This document shows, one piece after another, positions 42,658-50,951 of a DNA stretch of 64,000 bases. Both the position numbers and the translations under genes were made by a program. The DNA comes from SIG607 sp045648445 (GTDB lineage: Bacteria; Bacillota; Clostridia; Oscillospirales; Acutalibacteraceae): NCBI GenBank assembly GCA_045648445.1, contig JAZRNY010000043.1:1-64000 (forward strand). The letters run 5' to 3'. The notes under the pieces were generated by a model, which made no database searches, had not been told where the DNA came from, and worked only from the letters and a program-made list of their open reading frames with translations. How positions within the stretch are numbered: the first letter of the stretch is position 1; each line of letters begins with the position of its first letter.

Positions 42658-42945
42658 TCATAAGTTTTCTATTATTTCGTATATTTTATCAACGTCTTTT
42701 TTACCAGCCGCTTCTTTTAAGTCATACACAGTTTTAGAGTAATGAAGTTTTTCTTCATAAAATAAAAGTAACTGTTCAGTACGTTTAATTATTTCATGAG
42801 CGCCTTGTCGAGAAATATCGTCATTTTCTGAAATTTCAGACAAAGACAAGTCATCATAAAAGTAATCACGCGCTATTCGTTGCTGTCTATCGGTCAATAA
42901 ATCGCCGTAAACATCCAAAAGCAACGCAATGGATAAATCCTTCAT
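42658..42945 (-). CDS. ylxM: YlxM/UPF0122 family helix-turn-helix protein
   Basis: A 95-residue protein resembling sigma-70 region 4: LTDRQQRIARDYFYDDLSLSEIS followed by SRQGAHEIIKRTEQLL. It is the conserved first gene before ffh in Firmicutes. Its HTH suggests it regulates the operon or assists SRP; neither is established. It sits behind a very strong promoter and a palindrome. Confidence 0.92.
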   Translation of the reverse strand: MKDLSIALLLDVYGDLLTDRQQRIARDYFYDDLSLSEISENDDISRQGAHEIIKRTEQLLLFYEEKLHYSKTVYDLKEAAGKKDVDKIYEIIENL

Positions 42946-42959
42946 TTTACACCTCTAAC

Positions 42960-42982
42960 TGTAAAGCATTTTACTTTACAGC
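42960..42982. promoter_or_regulatory. Palindrome in the leader of the ylxM-ffh operon
   Basis: CTGTAAAG, a 7-nt spacer and CTTTACAG form a perfect 8-bp inverted repeat that begins five bases downstream of the -10 box. It could be an operator or an mRNA 5' stem-loop. Confidence 0.5.
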
Positions 42983-42986
42983 AGTG

Positions 42987-43015
42987 ATTATAACACACAA
43001 ATGCAGATGTGTCAA
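42987..43015 (-). promoter_or_regulatory. Promoter of the ylxM-ffh-rpsP-khpA-rimM-trmD operon
   Basis: TTGACA, 17 bp, TATAAT on the minus strand, with TG one base before the -10 box. Confidence 0.85.
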
Positions 43016-43042
43016 GTGTTTTTCTTTACATTAAAATTATTG

Positions 43043-43071
43043 TTGAAATAAGTAATATTATGTATTATAAT
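43043..43071 (+). promoter_or_regulatory. Promoter of the peptide-binding protein gene
   Basis: TTGAAA, 17 bp, TATAAT, 35 bp before the start codon. Confidence 0.75.
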
Positions 43072-43105
43072 ATACATCGTAAAAAATATATTTAAGGTGA
43101 AAAAA

Positions 43106-44599
43106 ATGCGTTTAACAAAAAAGTTGCTTTCTCTTTCTATAATACTTGCTTTAACGTTATCATTGCTTTCGGGTTGCGATTCAAAAAACGACAACGCTGT
43201 TATATATTTTGAAGCACCTATAACCGCCTCCACTCTTGATCCTCAACTAGCATCTAACGATACCGAACTTTTAATTATTAGAAATATGTTTGAAGGTCTT
43301 ATGAGAATTAACCAAAACGGTGAAATCGTACCTGCAGTTGCTTCAGAATATACCGTATCAGATAACGTTTATACATTTTATATATCCGATACTGCAATGT
43401 GGAGCGACGGTCAACCGGTAACGGCAGACGACTTTGTCTTCGCTTTCAGAAGAGCCGTTGATCCCGCCACACGTTCACCTTATGCCGGAAAATTACGTTC
43501 AGTTTTAAATGCAGAACAAATAATGGCAGGTCAGGTTACTACCGACCGTTTGGGTATATACGCAAAAAGCCCTTCTATTTTAGTAATTACTTTAGGTGAA
43601 AACGATAGCGATTTTTTATATAAATTAACTACTGCCGTTTGTATGCCCTGCCGCGAAGATTTTTTTGAAAGTTGCAAAGGTCAATACGGTCTTTCTAAAA
43701 ATCACATACTATCCAACGGTTCTTATAGACTAACCAAGTGGAACATTGATGATTTTGCAGTTCGTCTTCATAGAAATGATAAATATTACGGAAACTTTTC
43801 AGCAGAAAATTCAGCAGTATTTATTTCTTACAACAACGAAAAAGATAATTTGGAAAAACTTTCTAAATCCTCGGTAGACATTGCATTTATCGATGCACCA
43901 AATATGAACGATATAAACGCAGCGGGATTAAAAACTGCACAGTATCAAAACGTACTTTGGGTAATGGAAATAGGTGAAGTTTACTCCTACGATTTACGCC
44001 GTTCTTTATATCTTGCTTTTGATCGTAGTAATTATGCCGGTGACTTAGGCATCGGTTATAACGTTGCCTACTCTTTCTTCCCAGACTCAATGTTAAGCGA
44101 AAAACTTGACTATGTTGGTATGGAAGAATATGATTTAACCGAAGCAAAAAAAATTTACAATACTGCGTTAACTAACTATACGGGTCAACGTTTGCCATCC
44201 ACAAAACTTTATTATTACAACGACTCCAATATGTCCAGACCTATAAATGATATTGTTGGACATTGGCAAAAAGAACTAGGCGCTTATATTAATACAAAAC
44301 CATGTGACACTATTGATGAAATTAAGTTAGCGCTAAGTAACGGTGAATGTGCTATTGCAGTATATCCTATCACCATTACCGATAAAGACCCCAGTGTTTT
44401 AGCATATCAACTAGGCTATGACTTTGCCAAAACATCTGTAAAACTTTTACCCGAAGTTCAGCGAAATATACTGGGAAGCAAAAAATTAATGCCATTAGCA
44501 TTTGAAAATTCCGTTGCAGCATATTCTAGTGATATTATTGATTTTAACTTCACAATAGGTAACGGATTAATAGATTTCGCCTACGTAACAAAAAAATAA
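43106..44599 (+). CDS. Peptide ABC transporter substrate-binding lipoprotein (OppA/SBP_bac_5 type)
   Basis: A protein of about 497 residues with a lipoprotein signal peptide (KKLLSLSIILALTLSLLSGC). The SBP_bac_5 pattern is clear: TASTLDPQLASNDTELLIIRNMFEGL, then MWSDGQPVTADDFVFAFRRAVDP. It should bind oligopeptides outside the membrane. ATG at 43106 follows AAGGTGA; a GTG at 43097 lies inside that Shine-Dalgarno. No permease or ATPase genes are adjacent, so it is an orphan receptor that presumably docks onto an Opp system encoded elsewhere, or acts as a peptide sensor. Confidence 0.88.
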   Translation: MRLTKKLLSLSIILALTLSLLSGCDSKNDNAVIYFEAPITASTLDPQLASNDTELLIIRNMFEGLMRINQNGEIVPAVASEYTVSDNVYTFYISDTAMWSDGQPVTADDFVFAFRRAVDPATRSPYAGKLRSVLNAEQIMAGQVTTDRLGIYAKSPSILVITLGENDSDFLYKLTTAVCMPCREDFFESCKGQYGLSKNHILSNGSYRLTKWNIDDFAVRLHRNDKYYGNFSAENSAVFISYNNEKDNLEKLSKSSVDIAFIDAPNMNDINAAGLKTAQYQNVLWVMEIGEVYSYDLRRSLYLAFDRSNYAGDLGIGYNVAYSFFPDSMLSEKLDYVGMEEYDLTEAKKIYNTALTNYTGQRLPSTKLYYYNDSNMSRPINDIVGHWQKELGAYINTKPCDTIDEIKLALSNGECAIAVYPITITDKDPSVLAYQLGYDFAKTSVKLLPEVQRNILGSKKLMPLAFENSVAAYSSDIIDFNFTIGNGLIDFAYVTKK

Positions 44600-44613
44600 T
44601 AAAATAATAAAAT

Positions 44614-44646
44614 AAAAAAAGATTGAGGCAACTCAATCTTTTTTAT
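44614..44646. terminator. Bidirectional terminator, peptide-binding gene / sigE
   Basis: AAAAAAGATTGAG, GCAA, CTCAATCTTTTTT between convergent genes. Confidence 0.88.
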
Positions 44647-45353
44647 TATAATAACGATTTCTCTATTTGTTTTTTTAATTTAGCGATTATCTTTTTTTCT
44701 AGGCGCGAAATATATGACTGAGAAATTCCTAGTACGTCAGCAACTTCTTTTTGAGTAAGTTCATCGTATCCGCACATACCAAATCTCATTTTCATTATTT
44801 CTTGTTCTCTGTTTGACAAATTATTTATAAGTTTTAATAGAAGAGTTTTTTCATCTTCCCTTTCAACCTCTTTTCCTACTTCTTCACCGTCACTCCCCAA
44901 AATATCCGATAATAATAATTCATTGCCATCCCAATCAACGTTTAACGGTTCATCTAAGGATATTTCACATTTTTGTGAAGATGTTTTTCTAAGATACATT
45001 AAAATTTCATTTTCTATGCACCTTGATGCATAGGTCGCTAACTTGATATTTTTATCAGGTTGAAAAGTATTTACCGCTTTAATAAGACCGATTGTGCCAA
45101 TCGAAATTAAATCCTCGTTGTTAGCACTGGTTGTTTCAAATTTTTTAGATATATAGACTACCAACCTTAAATTATGTATTATAAGTTGTTCTTTAACATA
45201 CTCTTTGTTTTCTTCATATTTAAGTAATAATTCTTGTTCTTCCGAATTACTTAAAGGCGGAGGCAATGTTTCAGTTCCATTGATATAATAAACACTGTTA
45301 ACCAGACCTAGTTTAACAAGAATTTTTCTAATAAAAGCATATAATTTTTTCAT
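44646..45353 (-). CDS. sigE: RNA polymerase sporulation sigma factor SigE
   Basis: A sigma factor of about 235 residues with region 2 (DLISIGTIGLIKAVNTFQPDKNIKLATYASRCIENEILMYLR) and region 4 (LTQKEVADVLGISQSYISRLEKKI). The N-terminal pro-sequence (MKKLYAFIRKILVKLGLVNS) precedes the processing site, as expected for pro-sigma-E. ATG at 45351-45353 is chosen because GAGG lies nine bases upstream; a GTG at 45368 overlaps that Shine-Dalgarno. It directly follows spoIIGA, its processing protease. It runs early mother-cell transcription. Confidence 0.95.
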   Translation of the reverse strand: MKKLYAFIRKILVKLGLVNSVYYINGTETLPPPLSNSEEQELLLKYEENKEYVKEQLIIHNLRLVVYISKKFETTSANNEDLISIGTIGLIKAVNTFQPDKNIKLATYASRCIENEILMYLRKTSSQKCEISLDEPLNVDWDGNELLLSDILGSDGEEVGKEVEREDEKTLLLKLINNLSNREQEIMKMRFGMCGYDELTQKEVADVLGISQSYISRLEKKIIAKLKKQIEKSLL

Positions 45354-45354
45354 G

Positions 45355-46164
45355 TTATTCAACCTCACTTAATATTTGCGGACTAACGATTGCTTTATAA
45401 TCTGTGTTTTCAATAGTTTTTTCTGCAACAGCTATTAAAGATACTCCTATTTCACGATTGTTAACTTTTGTTTTTTTGCAGTAATATGCTGATAATAATT
45501 TTTGATTATCAACAGTTGAATATGGTAATAAAACCGGTAATAAATCTGAAGTGTCACCAAATAATTCATTGGCAGTATTATAATCAACAATTATCACTTG
45601 TTTACCTGTGTAAACATCTTTTAAAGAATTTCCCGTATCAACCAACGCAGTTAACTCTATGGTTTTACCAAGATTTTCTAAAGTGACTTTGCATCTTGCA
45701 GCCGTTGGCGAAGAACGTCTAATAATAAATAATACCAATCTAATAATTACGTAAGATGCAACCGTCCATCCTATCATTTCTATTGCCGAAATATTTAAGT
45801 ACAATACCGAATTTCTGATCAACATACCATTTGGTTTGAATATATTCCAAAACAGTATTATTAATCCATTAAACGCCATGCTGACCGAAAGTAGCGCAAA
45901 ATAAAATTTTAAAAATATTATTTTGTTTTTAAAACCAACGGTAACAACTGCCACAATGAGCACAAATATAAGCGTTAACAGCATTTCGATTGCATATGAT
46001 AATTTAGGCACAAATATCAAAAAAGAGAACGTAGATGAAAATAATGCAGCAATAATAATTCTTTTTGTTTTTATTTTTCTACCAATTATAAATGTTGCTA
46101 AATTTAGCAAGAAAAAATCTATAACTGAGTTCAAAAACAAAAGTATGTCCAGATATACAGTCAT
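45355..46164 (-). CDS. spoIIGA: Sigma-E processing peptidase SpoIIGA
   Basis: A 269-residue protein with five transmembrane helices in the first 150 residues, followed by an aspartyl protease domain with the active-site triad region LTALVDTGNSLKD. It cleaves pro-sigma-E at the sporulation septum in response to the forespore signal SpoIIR. It is followed one base later by sigE, the invariant arrangement in endospore formers. Confidence 0.95.
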   Translation of the reverse strand: MTVYLDILLFLNSVIDFFLLNLATFIIGRKIKTKRIIIAALFSSTFSFLIFVPKLSYAIEMLLTLIFVLIVAVVTVGFKNKIIFLKFYFALLSVSMAFNGLIILFWNIFKPNGMLIRNSVLYLNISAIEMIGWTVASYVIIRLVLFIIRRSSPTAARCKVTLENLGKTIELTALVDTGNSLKDVYTGKQVIIVDYNTANELFGDTSDLLPVLLPYSTVDNQKLLSAYYCKKTKVNNREIGVSLIAVAEKTIENTDYKAIVSPQILSEVE

Positions 46165-46230
46165 TTAATCACCATACAAATTATACAACATTAAAACTGC
46201 AAAATTTGTCAAAGTGTGTAGCCTAAATAA

Positions 46231-46266
46231 AAAAATTTCCCACAGAATTTTCTGTGGGAAATTTTT
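46231..46266 (-). terminator. Terminator after htrA
   Basis: AAATTTCCCACAGA, TTTT-type loop, TCTGTGGGAAATTT with T tracts on both sides, overlapping the htrA stop region. Confidence 0.8.
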
Positions 46267-47561
46267 TACTGAATTAGTGATTTAACATAACTTGAAGATC
46301 CGGTATCAGGGAGTAATTTTCCTTGAACCGTTTTGTAAGAACCGGTAGCGGTAAATACAGTAAAAGTCAACATATCACCCGGCTTTGATCCTTCGATTTG
46401 ATCTAAAATAACACTATCAGAGGTTATGTTAATGCCATTGACCTGAGTAATTATATCACCAGCGCTTATTTTTCCAAACAAATCGCTATCATTGTTAACC
46501 GAAACTATTAAAATACCGGTGCTGGGATATTTTTTAACTTCCATTACAACTTTATTAATAACTTGATACGAAACACCAAGGCGCGCTCTATCTGCAACGT
46601 ATCCGTTTTTAATCAAAGACTCAACTATAAGTTTAGTAACACTTGAAGGAATTGCAAATCCAATACCTTCGTACTCTTCACCTGCAATTTTTGACGAAGT
46701 TATACCTACCACCTGTCCATACATATTTACAAGTGCGCCGCCGGAATTTCCGGGATTAATGGGTGTGCTTGTTTGTATCATTTTCATTGAATAACTGGAT
46801 GTTGTAGAAACGCGACGATTGGTTAATGAAATAATGCCTTCGGTAATACTATTTTCTTCTATATTATTTGGTCTGCCGACGGCCACAACGTTTTCACCAA
46901 TAACCAATTCTTTATCATTACCAAGCACGGCAGGAGTAAATCCTTTAGCGTCTATTTTAAGAACAGCAACATCACTTCTAACATCACCTGCTACGAACTC
47001 AGCGCTATATTCTTTGTCATCATATGTTTTTACAATGAATTTAGCACCAACTATACTTTCATAAATATGATCGTTTGTAATTATATAACCGTCTTCTGAA
47101 AAAATCACACCCGATGCAGATGATTGGGTTCCATCATCACCGTAAACAGTAATTCCGACAACAGATTTATTTACAATTTCATAAACTTGCGCAGCAGTAA
47201 ATTCATCTGTCTGAGCAGGTTTTGAAGCAAGATTTAATGAAACGGTATAATCTTTATTATTTGTTTTTGAATATCTATGCAAACCTATTAAATATCCGCC
47301 CACACAAGACCCGCTAATCAAAACAATTGCTGACATGATTAAGGTAAATACTTTAATTCCGCGTGAAATTGGTTTTCCTTTCTCAGTAGGAGAATAATCT
47401 ACAGGCACATAGTTCTCAATATCAGTAATATTGAGTTGTTCGTAAGGATTATCGCAATAACGATAACCATCAGTAATTTCATTGTTATTAACATCGTCAA
47501 TATTATCAATATTCTCTTCTGATTTTTCAGAAAAATTTTGATTTATATTGTTATCTTCCAT
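46266..47561 (-). CDS. htrA: HtrA/DegP-type serine protease with PDZ domain
   Basis: A protease of about 431 residues. The N-terminal 50 residues are acidic and Asn-rich and cytoplasmic, one membrane helix spans about residues 55-75 (FTLIMSAIVLISGSCVGGYLIG), and the S1C domain follows with His in ITNDHIY, Asp in SDVAVLKID and Ser in NPGNSGGALVN. A single PDZ domain closes the protein. It should degrade misfolded exported proteins at the outer face of the membrane. ATG at 47559-47561 follows GGAGGA. It is the third gene of a response regulator-kinase-protease unit, as in WalRK loci. Confidence 0.92.
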   Translation of the reverse strand: MEDNNINQNFSEKSEENIDNIDDVNNNEITDGYRYCDNPYEQLNITDIENYVPVDYSPTEKGKPISRGIKVFTLIMSAIVLISGSCVGGYLIGLHRYSKTNNKDYTVSLNLASKPAQTDEFTAAQVYEIVNKSVVGITVYGDDGTQSSASGVIFSEDGYIITNDHIYESIVGAKFIVKTYDDKEYSAEFVAGDVRSDVAVLKIDAKGFTPAVLGNDKELVIGENVVAVGRPNNIEENSITEGIISLTNRRVSTTSSYSMKMIQTSTPINPGNSGGALVNMYGQVVGITSSKIAGEEYEGIGFAIPSSVTKLIVESLIKNGYVADRARLGVSYQVINKVVMEVKKYPSTGILIVSVNNDSDLFGKISAGDIITQVNGINITSDSVILDQIEGSKPGDMLTFTVFTATGSYKTVQGKLLPDTGSSSYVKSLIQ

Positions 47562-47578
47562 AATAAATCCTCCGTGGA

Positions 47579-49009
47579 TCAAGAATTAATAGCCAAACGA
47601 ATTCCAAACTGAGTAAACTCGTTTTCACTACTTTTAACAAAGGCAGTCCCGCCATGAATTCTCACTATAGTTTTAACTAAGTATAAACCAAGTCCCGTAC
47701 TGTCTTTATTAGTAGAACGTGCTTTATCTCCTTTATAAAAACGATCAAAAATATGAGGTAAGTCTTCTTTTGGAATGCCTATACCCGTGTTTTTGATTTT
47801 AAACTCAAAATGGGTGCTATCTGCAGATAAATCAAACTCTATAGTGCCAAAATCGTCAGTAAATTTAATAGCATTGTCACATAAATTATATACAACTTGA
47901 TGAAGTAGGTCTTTATCAGCGCGTACAATACACTTTTCAAAACTGTCCAATCCGACTATTTCTATTTTTTTGTTTTCAATACGCTGCTCTTGGCTTAAAA
48001 CAACATCGATTACAAGTTGTTTAAAATCAAACTCAGAAGGTCTAATCTTTATTTCTCCTGCTTCAAGTTTTGAAAGATTTAACATACCTTCAACCAAACG
48101 AGTCATACGTTTTACTTCATTTGAAACGGTTTGTAAATAATGTTCTGTTTTTTCTTTTTCGATTGTTCCGTCTATTATTCCATCAATAAACCCTCCGATA
48201 GTTGTCATAGGAGTCCTTAGTTCATGAGAGACGTTAGCGATAAAATCGCGACGCATCTTTTCAAGTTCGACAAGCGAATTTGTCATTTGGTTAAAAGAAC
48301 TTGAAAGTTGCCCTATTTCATCGTTACTCATCACCGGAATTCGTTTCGAAAAATCACCATTAGCCATTGCTTTCGATGCTTCAGACATAAGCTTTAACGG
48401 TTTAGACCATTTATATGTTATGAAATACAAAATCACAAATAATATTATTATAGGTATTGTGGCCGCCAATGCGTATATGCCGAACAAATCTTTATAAAAA
48501 CTCGTCAAAGTAGATGCTGGAGCGGTCGCAAAAACATACCCTAACTGTTTTCCGTATTGGTCAACAATTTTTTCGCCTTTAATATAGTATGGTTCCGAAA
48601 ACATATAACTAAAGCGACCGATTTCCTCAAAATCACTTACTGCAACCTTGTTTAAAATTTTATCGCTGATATTAACGATAGAATGTTCACAAACCATATC
48701 CGTAGCAAAATCACTACATGAACAAGCAATAACAGTACCGTCATTGTCGGTAACAAATATCATATTATCGCTAACTCTGGACATTACCTGTGTCATACGA
48801 AGAACGGTCGTTGAATAATAAGGATTTTTATAATCTGTTTCAACAAAAGATGACATAGTTTCACAGGATACCGACAATGAATCGAATTTTTCTTTTGATA
48901 AGTAATTATTAGTAAGAAAAGTAACAATTAAAACAATACCTGTTATGCAAAATAAAAATGTAAGCGAAACTGCTACAAAATATTTTTTAAAAGTGCTTAA
49001 TTTCGACAA
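47579..49009 (-). CDS. Membrane sensor histidine kinase
   Basis: A 476-residue kinase: membrane helix 1 near residues 13-33, an extracytoplasmic sensor domain of about 130 residues with a CSCSDFATDMVCEH cysteine cluster, helix 2 near 170-195, HAMP (about 195-245), HisKA with the phospho-acceptor His in FIANVSHELRTPMT, and HATPase (YNLCDNAIKF, GIGIPKEDL, STGLGLYLVK). It starts with TTG at 49007-49009 behind GAGG. It partners the OmpR-type regulator immediately upstream. The three-gene set suggests a WalK-like envelope-stress role, but no PAS domain is visible, so it is not a typical WalK. Confidence 0.9.
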   Translation of the reverse strand: MSKLSTFKKYFVAVSLTFLFCITGIVLIVTFLTNNYLSKEKFDSLSVSCETMSSFVETDYKNPYYSTTVLRMTQVMSRVSDNMIFVTDNDGTVIACSCSDFATDMVCEHSIVNISDKILNKVAVSDFEEIGRFSYMFSEPYYIKGEKIVDQYGKQLGYVFATAPASTLTSFYKDLFGIYALAATIPIIILFVILYFITYKWSKPLKLMSEASKAMANGDFSKRIPVMSNDEIGQLSSSFNQMTNSLVELEKMRRDFIANVSHELRTPMTTIGGFIDGIIDGTIEKEKTEHYLQTVSNEVKRMTRLVEGMLNLSKLEAGEIKIRPSEFDFKQLVIDVVLSQEQRIENKKIEIVGLDSFEKCIVRADKDLLHQVVYNLCDNAIKFTDDFGTIEFDLSADSTHFEFKIKNTGIGIPKEDLPHIFDRFYKGDKARSTNKDSTGLGLYLVKTIVRIHGGTAFVKSSENEFTQFGIRLAINS

Positions 49010-49696
49010 TTACTTTACCTCAAATTTATATCCAACGCCCCAAACGGTTTTTAAATTCCATTTATCTGAAACGCCTTCAAGTTTTTCACGTAAACGTTTA
49101 ACGTGTACGTCAACTGTTCTTGAATCACCGTAATAATCAAATCCCCAAACTTCATCAAGGAGCTGATCTCTGGTAAAAACTCTATTAGGATAACTGGCAA
49201 GATAATATAATAGTTCCAATTCTTTTGGTGGTGTATCAACCTGTACACCGTTAAGTTTTAATTCATAATTAGTTAGATTGACCGAAATATTTTCATAACT
49301 TACCAATTCTACATTTGTGTCATCGTTACTTGCTGACCTACGAAGTACAGCCTTAATACGTGCTATTAATTCTTTAGCATCAAATGGCTTTGGTACGTAA
49401 TCATCGGCGCCTAATTCAAGACCGAGAATTCGATCAAATGTATCACCTTTTGCAGTTAACATAATAATAGGTACCGTAGAAAACTTTCTAATTTCTCGAC
49501 ATACCTGCCATCCATCAAGCTTTGGCAACATTATATCAAGCAAAACAAGCGAAGGAAAATATAAATGAGTACATTCAACTGCTTTTTCGCCATCGTTGGC
49601 TACTATAGGTTCAAAACCTTCTTTAGTAAGATAAAGACGCAAAAGTTCGCAAATGTTATCATCATCATCAACAATAAGAATCTTTTTATTATCCAT
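49010..49696 (-). CDS. OmpR/PhoB-family response regulator
   Basis: A 228-residue regulator. The receiver has the acidic pair in VDDDDN, the phospho-acceptor Asp in VLLDIMLPK, Thr in MLTAKGD and Lys in VPKPFD. The C-terminal winged helix (PPKELELLYYLASYPNRVFTRDQLLDEVWG, then DVHVKRLREKLE) is the OmpR type. Its stop abuts the kinase start. It is the first gene of the regulator-kinase-htrA operon and probably controls htrA. Confidence 0.95.
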   Translation of the reverse strand: MDNKKILIVDDDDNICELLRLYLTKEGFEPIVANDGEKAVECTHLYFPSLVLLDIMLPKLDGWQVCREIRKFSTVPIIMLTAKGDTFDRILGLELGADDYVPKPFDAKELIARIKAVLRRSASNDDTNVELVSYENISVNLTNYELKLNGVQVDTPPKELELLYYLASYPNRVFTRDQLLDEVWGFDYYGDSRTVDVHVKRLREKLEGVSDKWNLKTVWGVGYKFEVK

Positions 49697-49798
49697 TAGA
49701 TACCCTCCTATTGAATTCGTATATGGTTATAATACAACAATAGTATTACGAAAATATGAATAATTCTTCAAATCTTATAAATAAATTCAAGACGGAAG

Positions 49799-49832
49799 AA
49801 AGCCGCCCAACTCAATGTGGGCGGCAATATAT
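49799..49832 (-). terminator. Terminator of the zinc-ribbon gene
   Basis: GCCGCCCA, a 9-nt loop, TGGGCGGC, read leftwards into TTTCTT. Confidence 0.75.
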
Positions 49833-49844
49833 ATTTAATATATA

Positions 49845-50129
49845 TTATTCAGCAGAATTTTCTCTCATTTTTGCGAAACATTCACTGCAATAAACAGGGC
49901 GATCCTCACGTGGTTGGAAAGGAACCTTCGCGGGGTTACCACAAGCACTGCAGGTAGTTTCGAACATCTCGCGCGGAGCTCTGCCAGCATTTTTACGCTT
50001 ATCACGGCAGGGTTTACAACGCTGCGGCTCATTCGCAAATCCTTTGGACTCATAGAATTCCTGTTCTCTTGCAGTGAATACGAATTCTTCTCCGCAGTCC
50101 TTGCAAACTAAAGTCTTGTCTTCGAACAT
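49845..50129 (-). CDS. Zinc-ribbon protein with two CxxC pairs per half
   Basis: A 94-residue protein with two zinc knuckles: CKDCGEEF paired with CKPCRDKR (about residues 9-43), and CSACG paired with CSECF (about 60-84). The first half (LVCKDCGEEFVFTAREQEFY) matches a widespread zinc-ribbon family of unknown function that is often abundant in Clostridia. ATG at 50127-50129 follows GAGG by eight bases. Its 5' leader contains a tRNA-like sequence on the same strand. Confidence 0.8.
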   Translation of the reverse strand: MFEDKTLVCKDCGEEFVFTAREQEFYESKGFANEPQRCKPCRDKRKNAGRAPREMFETTCSACGNPAKVPFQPREDRPVYCSECFAKMRENSAE

Positions 50130-50155
50130 GTTTTGTACCTCACTTGTTTTTGTTT

Positions 50156-50220
50156 AGCCCCGGTCGGAATTTCACCGACATCTTTGAGAAACAACGCTCT
50201 GTACATTGAGCTACATGGGC
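50156..50220 (-). other. Degenerate tRNA-like element in the leader of the zinc-ribbon gene
   Basis: On the minus strand it opens GCCCATGTAGCTC, has a D-arm AGCTC...GAGC, a perfect five-pair T-stem GTCGG/CCGAC with the seven-base loop TGAAATT, and ends GGGGCT so that GCCC pairs with GGGC. The anticodon arm does not pair and no CCA is encoded, so it is not a working tRNA. It lies 27 bases upstream of the start codon on the coding strand. It may be a decayed tRNA or a leader structure that mimics one. Confidence 0.45.
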
Positions 50221-50236
50221 ATATATAATCAACGGA

Positions 50237-50809
50237 CTAACCGATTGATTTTTTTATTTTCTTTCTTGCTCGTTGAAGAGCATTATTAACGTCCTTTGGA
50301 CTGATGGATAATAAACCGGCAACTGCCGAATAACTTCCAAGCGTAAGATAAGCCGTCAAAACATCATATTCAAGATTAGATAACGCATCTTTAATTTTTT
50401 TATTAAGACACTCAGCACTTTCCTTATCGATAAAAGATGTTTCGGGATTTGCTGTTTCGAATAAATCATACTCATCAATATTAACAAAAACCGATTGTGG
50501 AATTTGTTTTTTGGCAGAAATTCTTCTTAACTCGGATAGTAAGGCACGTTTTACGCATACTCCTACAAAGGTTGAAAATGTTGAAGACGTGAAATCATAA
50601 TGATCTACGCATCCAGAAAGCGCAAGTAAACCTACCTGTAAAAAGTCTTCCCTATCAGTTTCAGAACAGTTAAGTGCAGAAATATAACAATTTATAAGTG
50701 GCATATAAGCGGTACAAATGTACGAAAACAAATCTTTTTGACCTGAACGTATTTTTAAAATAAGTTCGTTTTCACTTATAACTTCATCATACAACGTATA
50801 AGTCTTCAC
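50237..50809 (-). CDS. SigH-like sigma-70 family factor
   Basis: A protein of about 190 residues. Region 2 reads DREDFLQVGLLALSGCVDHYDFTSSTFSTFVGVCVKRALLSELRR; region 4 ends SPKDVNNALQRARKKIKKSI, where NALQR is the hallmark of the sigma-H group. It could be the sporulation-entry sigma-H or a paralogue. GTG at 50807-50809 is preferred because GGAG is eight bases upstream; an ATG at 50830 has no Shine-Dalgarno. Its promoter is strong, and it stands alone. Confidence 0.7.
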   Translation of the reverse strand: MKTYTLYDEVISENELILKIRSGQKDLFSYICTAYMPLINCYISALNCSETDREDFLQVGLLALSGCVDHYDFTSSTFSTFVGVCVKRALLSELRRISAKKQIPQSVFVNIDEYDLFETANPETSFIDKESAECLNKKIKDALSNLEYDVLTAYLTLGSYSAVAGLLSISPKDVNNALQRARKKIKKSIG

Positions 50810-50848
50810 ATCCACTGCTCCAATGTACATATATTAAAGTACAGAGTA

Positions 50849-50877
50849 ATAATAACTCATTTGTAACGTAATGTCAA
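50849..50877 (-). promoter_or_regulatory. Promoter of the SigH-like gene
   Basis: TTGACA, 17 bp, TATTAT on the minus strand. Confidence 0.75.
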
Positions 50878-50951
50878 GTATATTTCTTATAATTTATACA
50901 ATTTTTATCAAAATTTTGCATAATTTTTCTACAAAATTGCAAAATTTGTCA

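Noticed and set aside
50156..50220. Functional tRNA gene on the minus strand
   Set aside because: No pairing anticodon stem, incomplete acceptor and no CCA; kept as tRNA-like.
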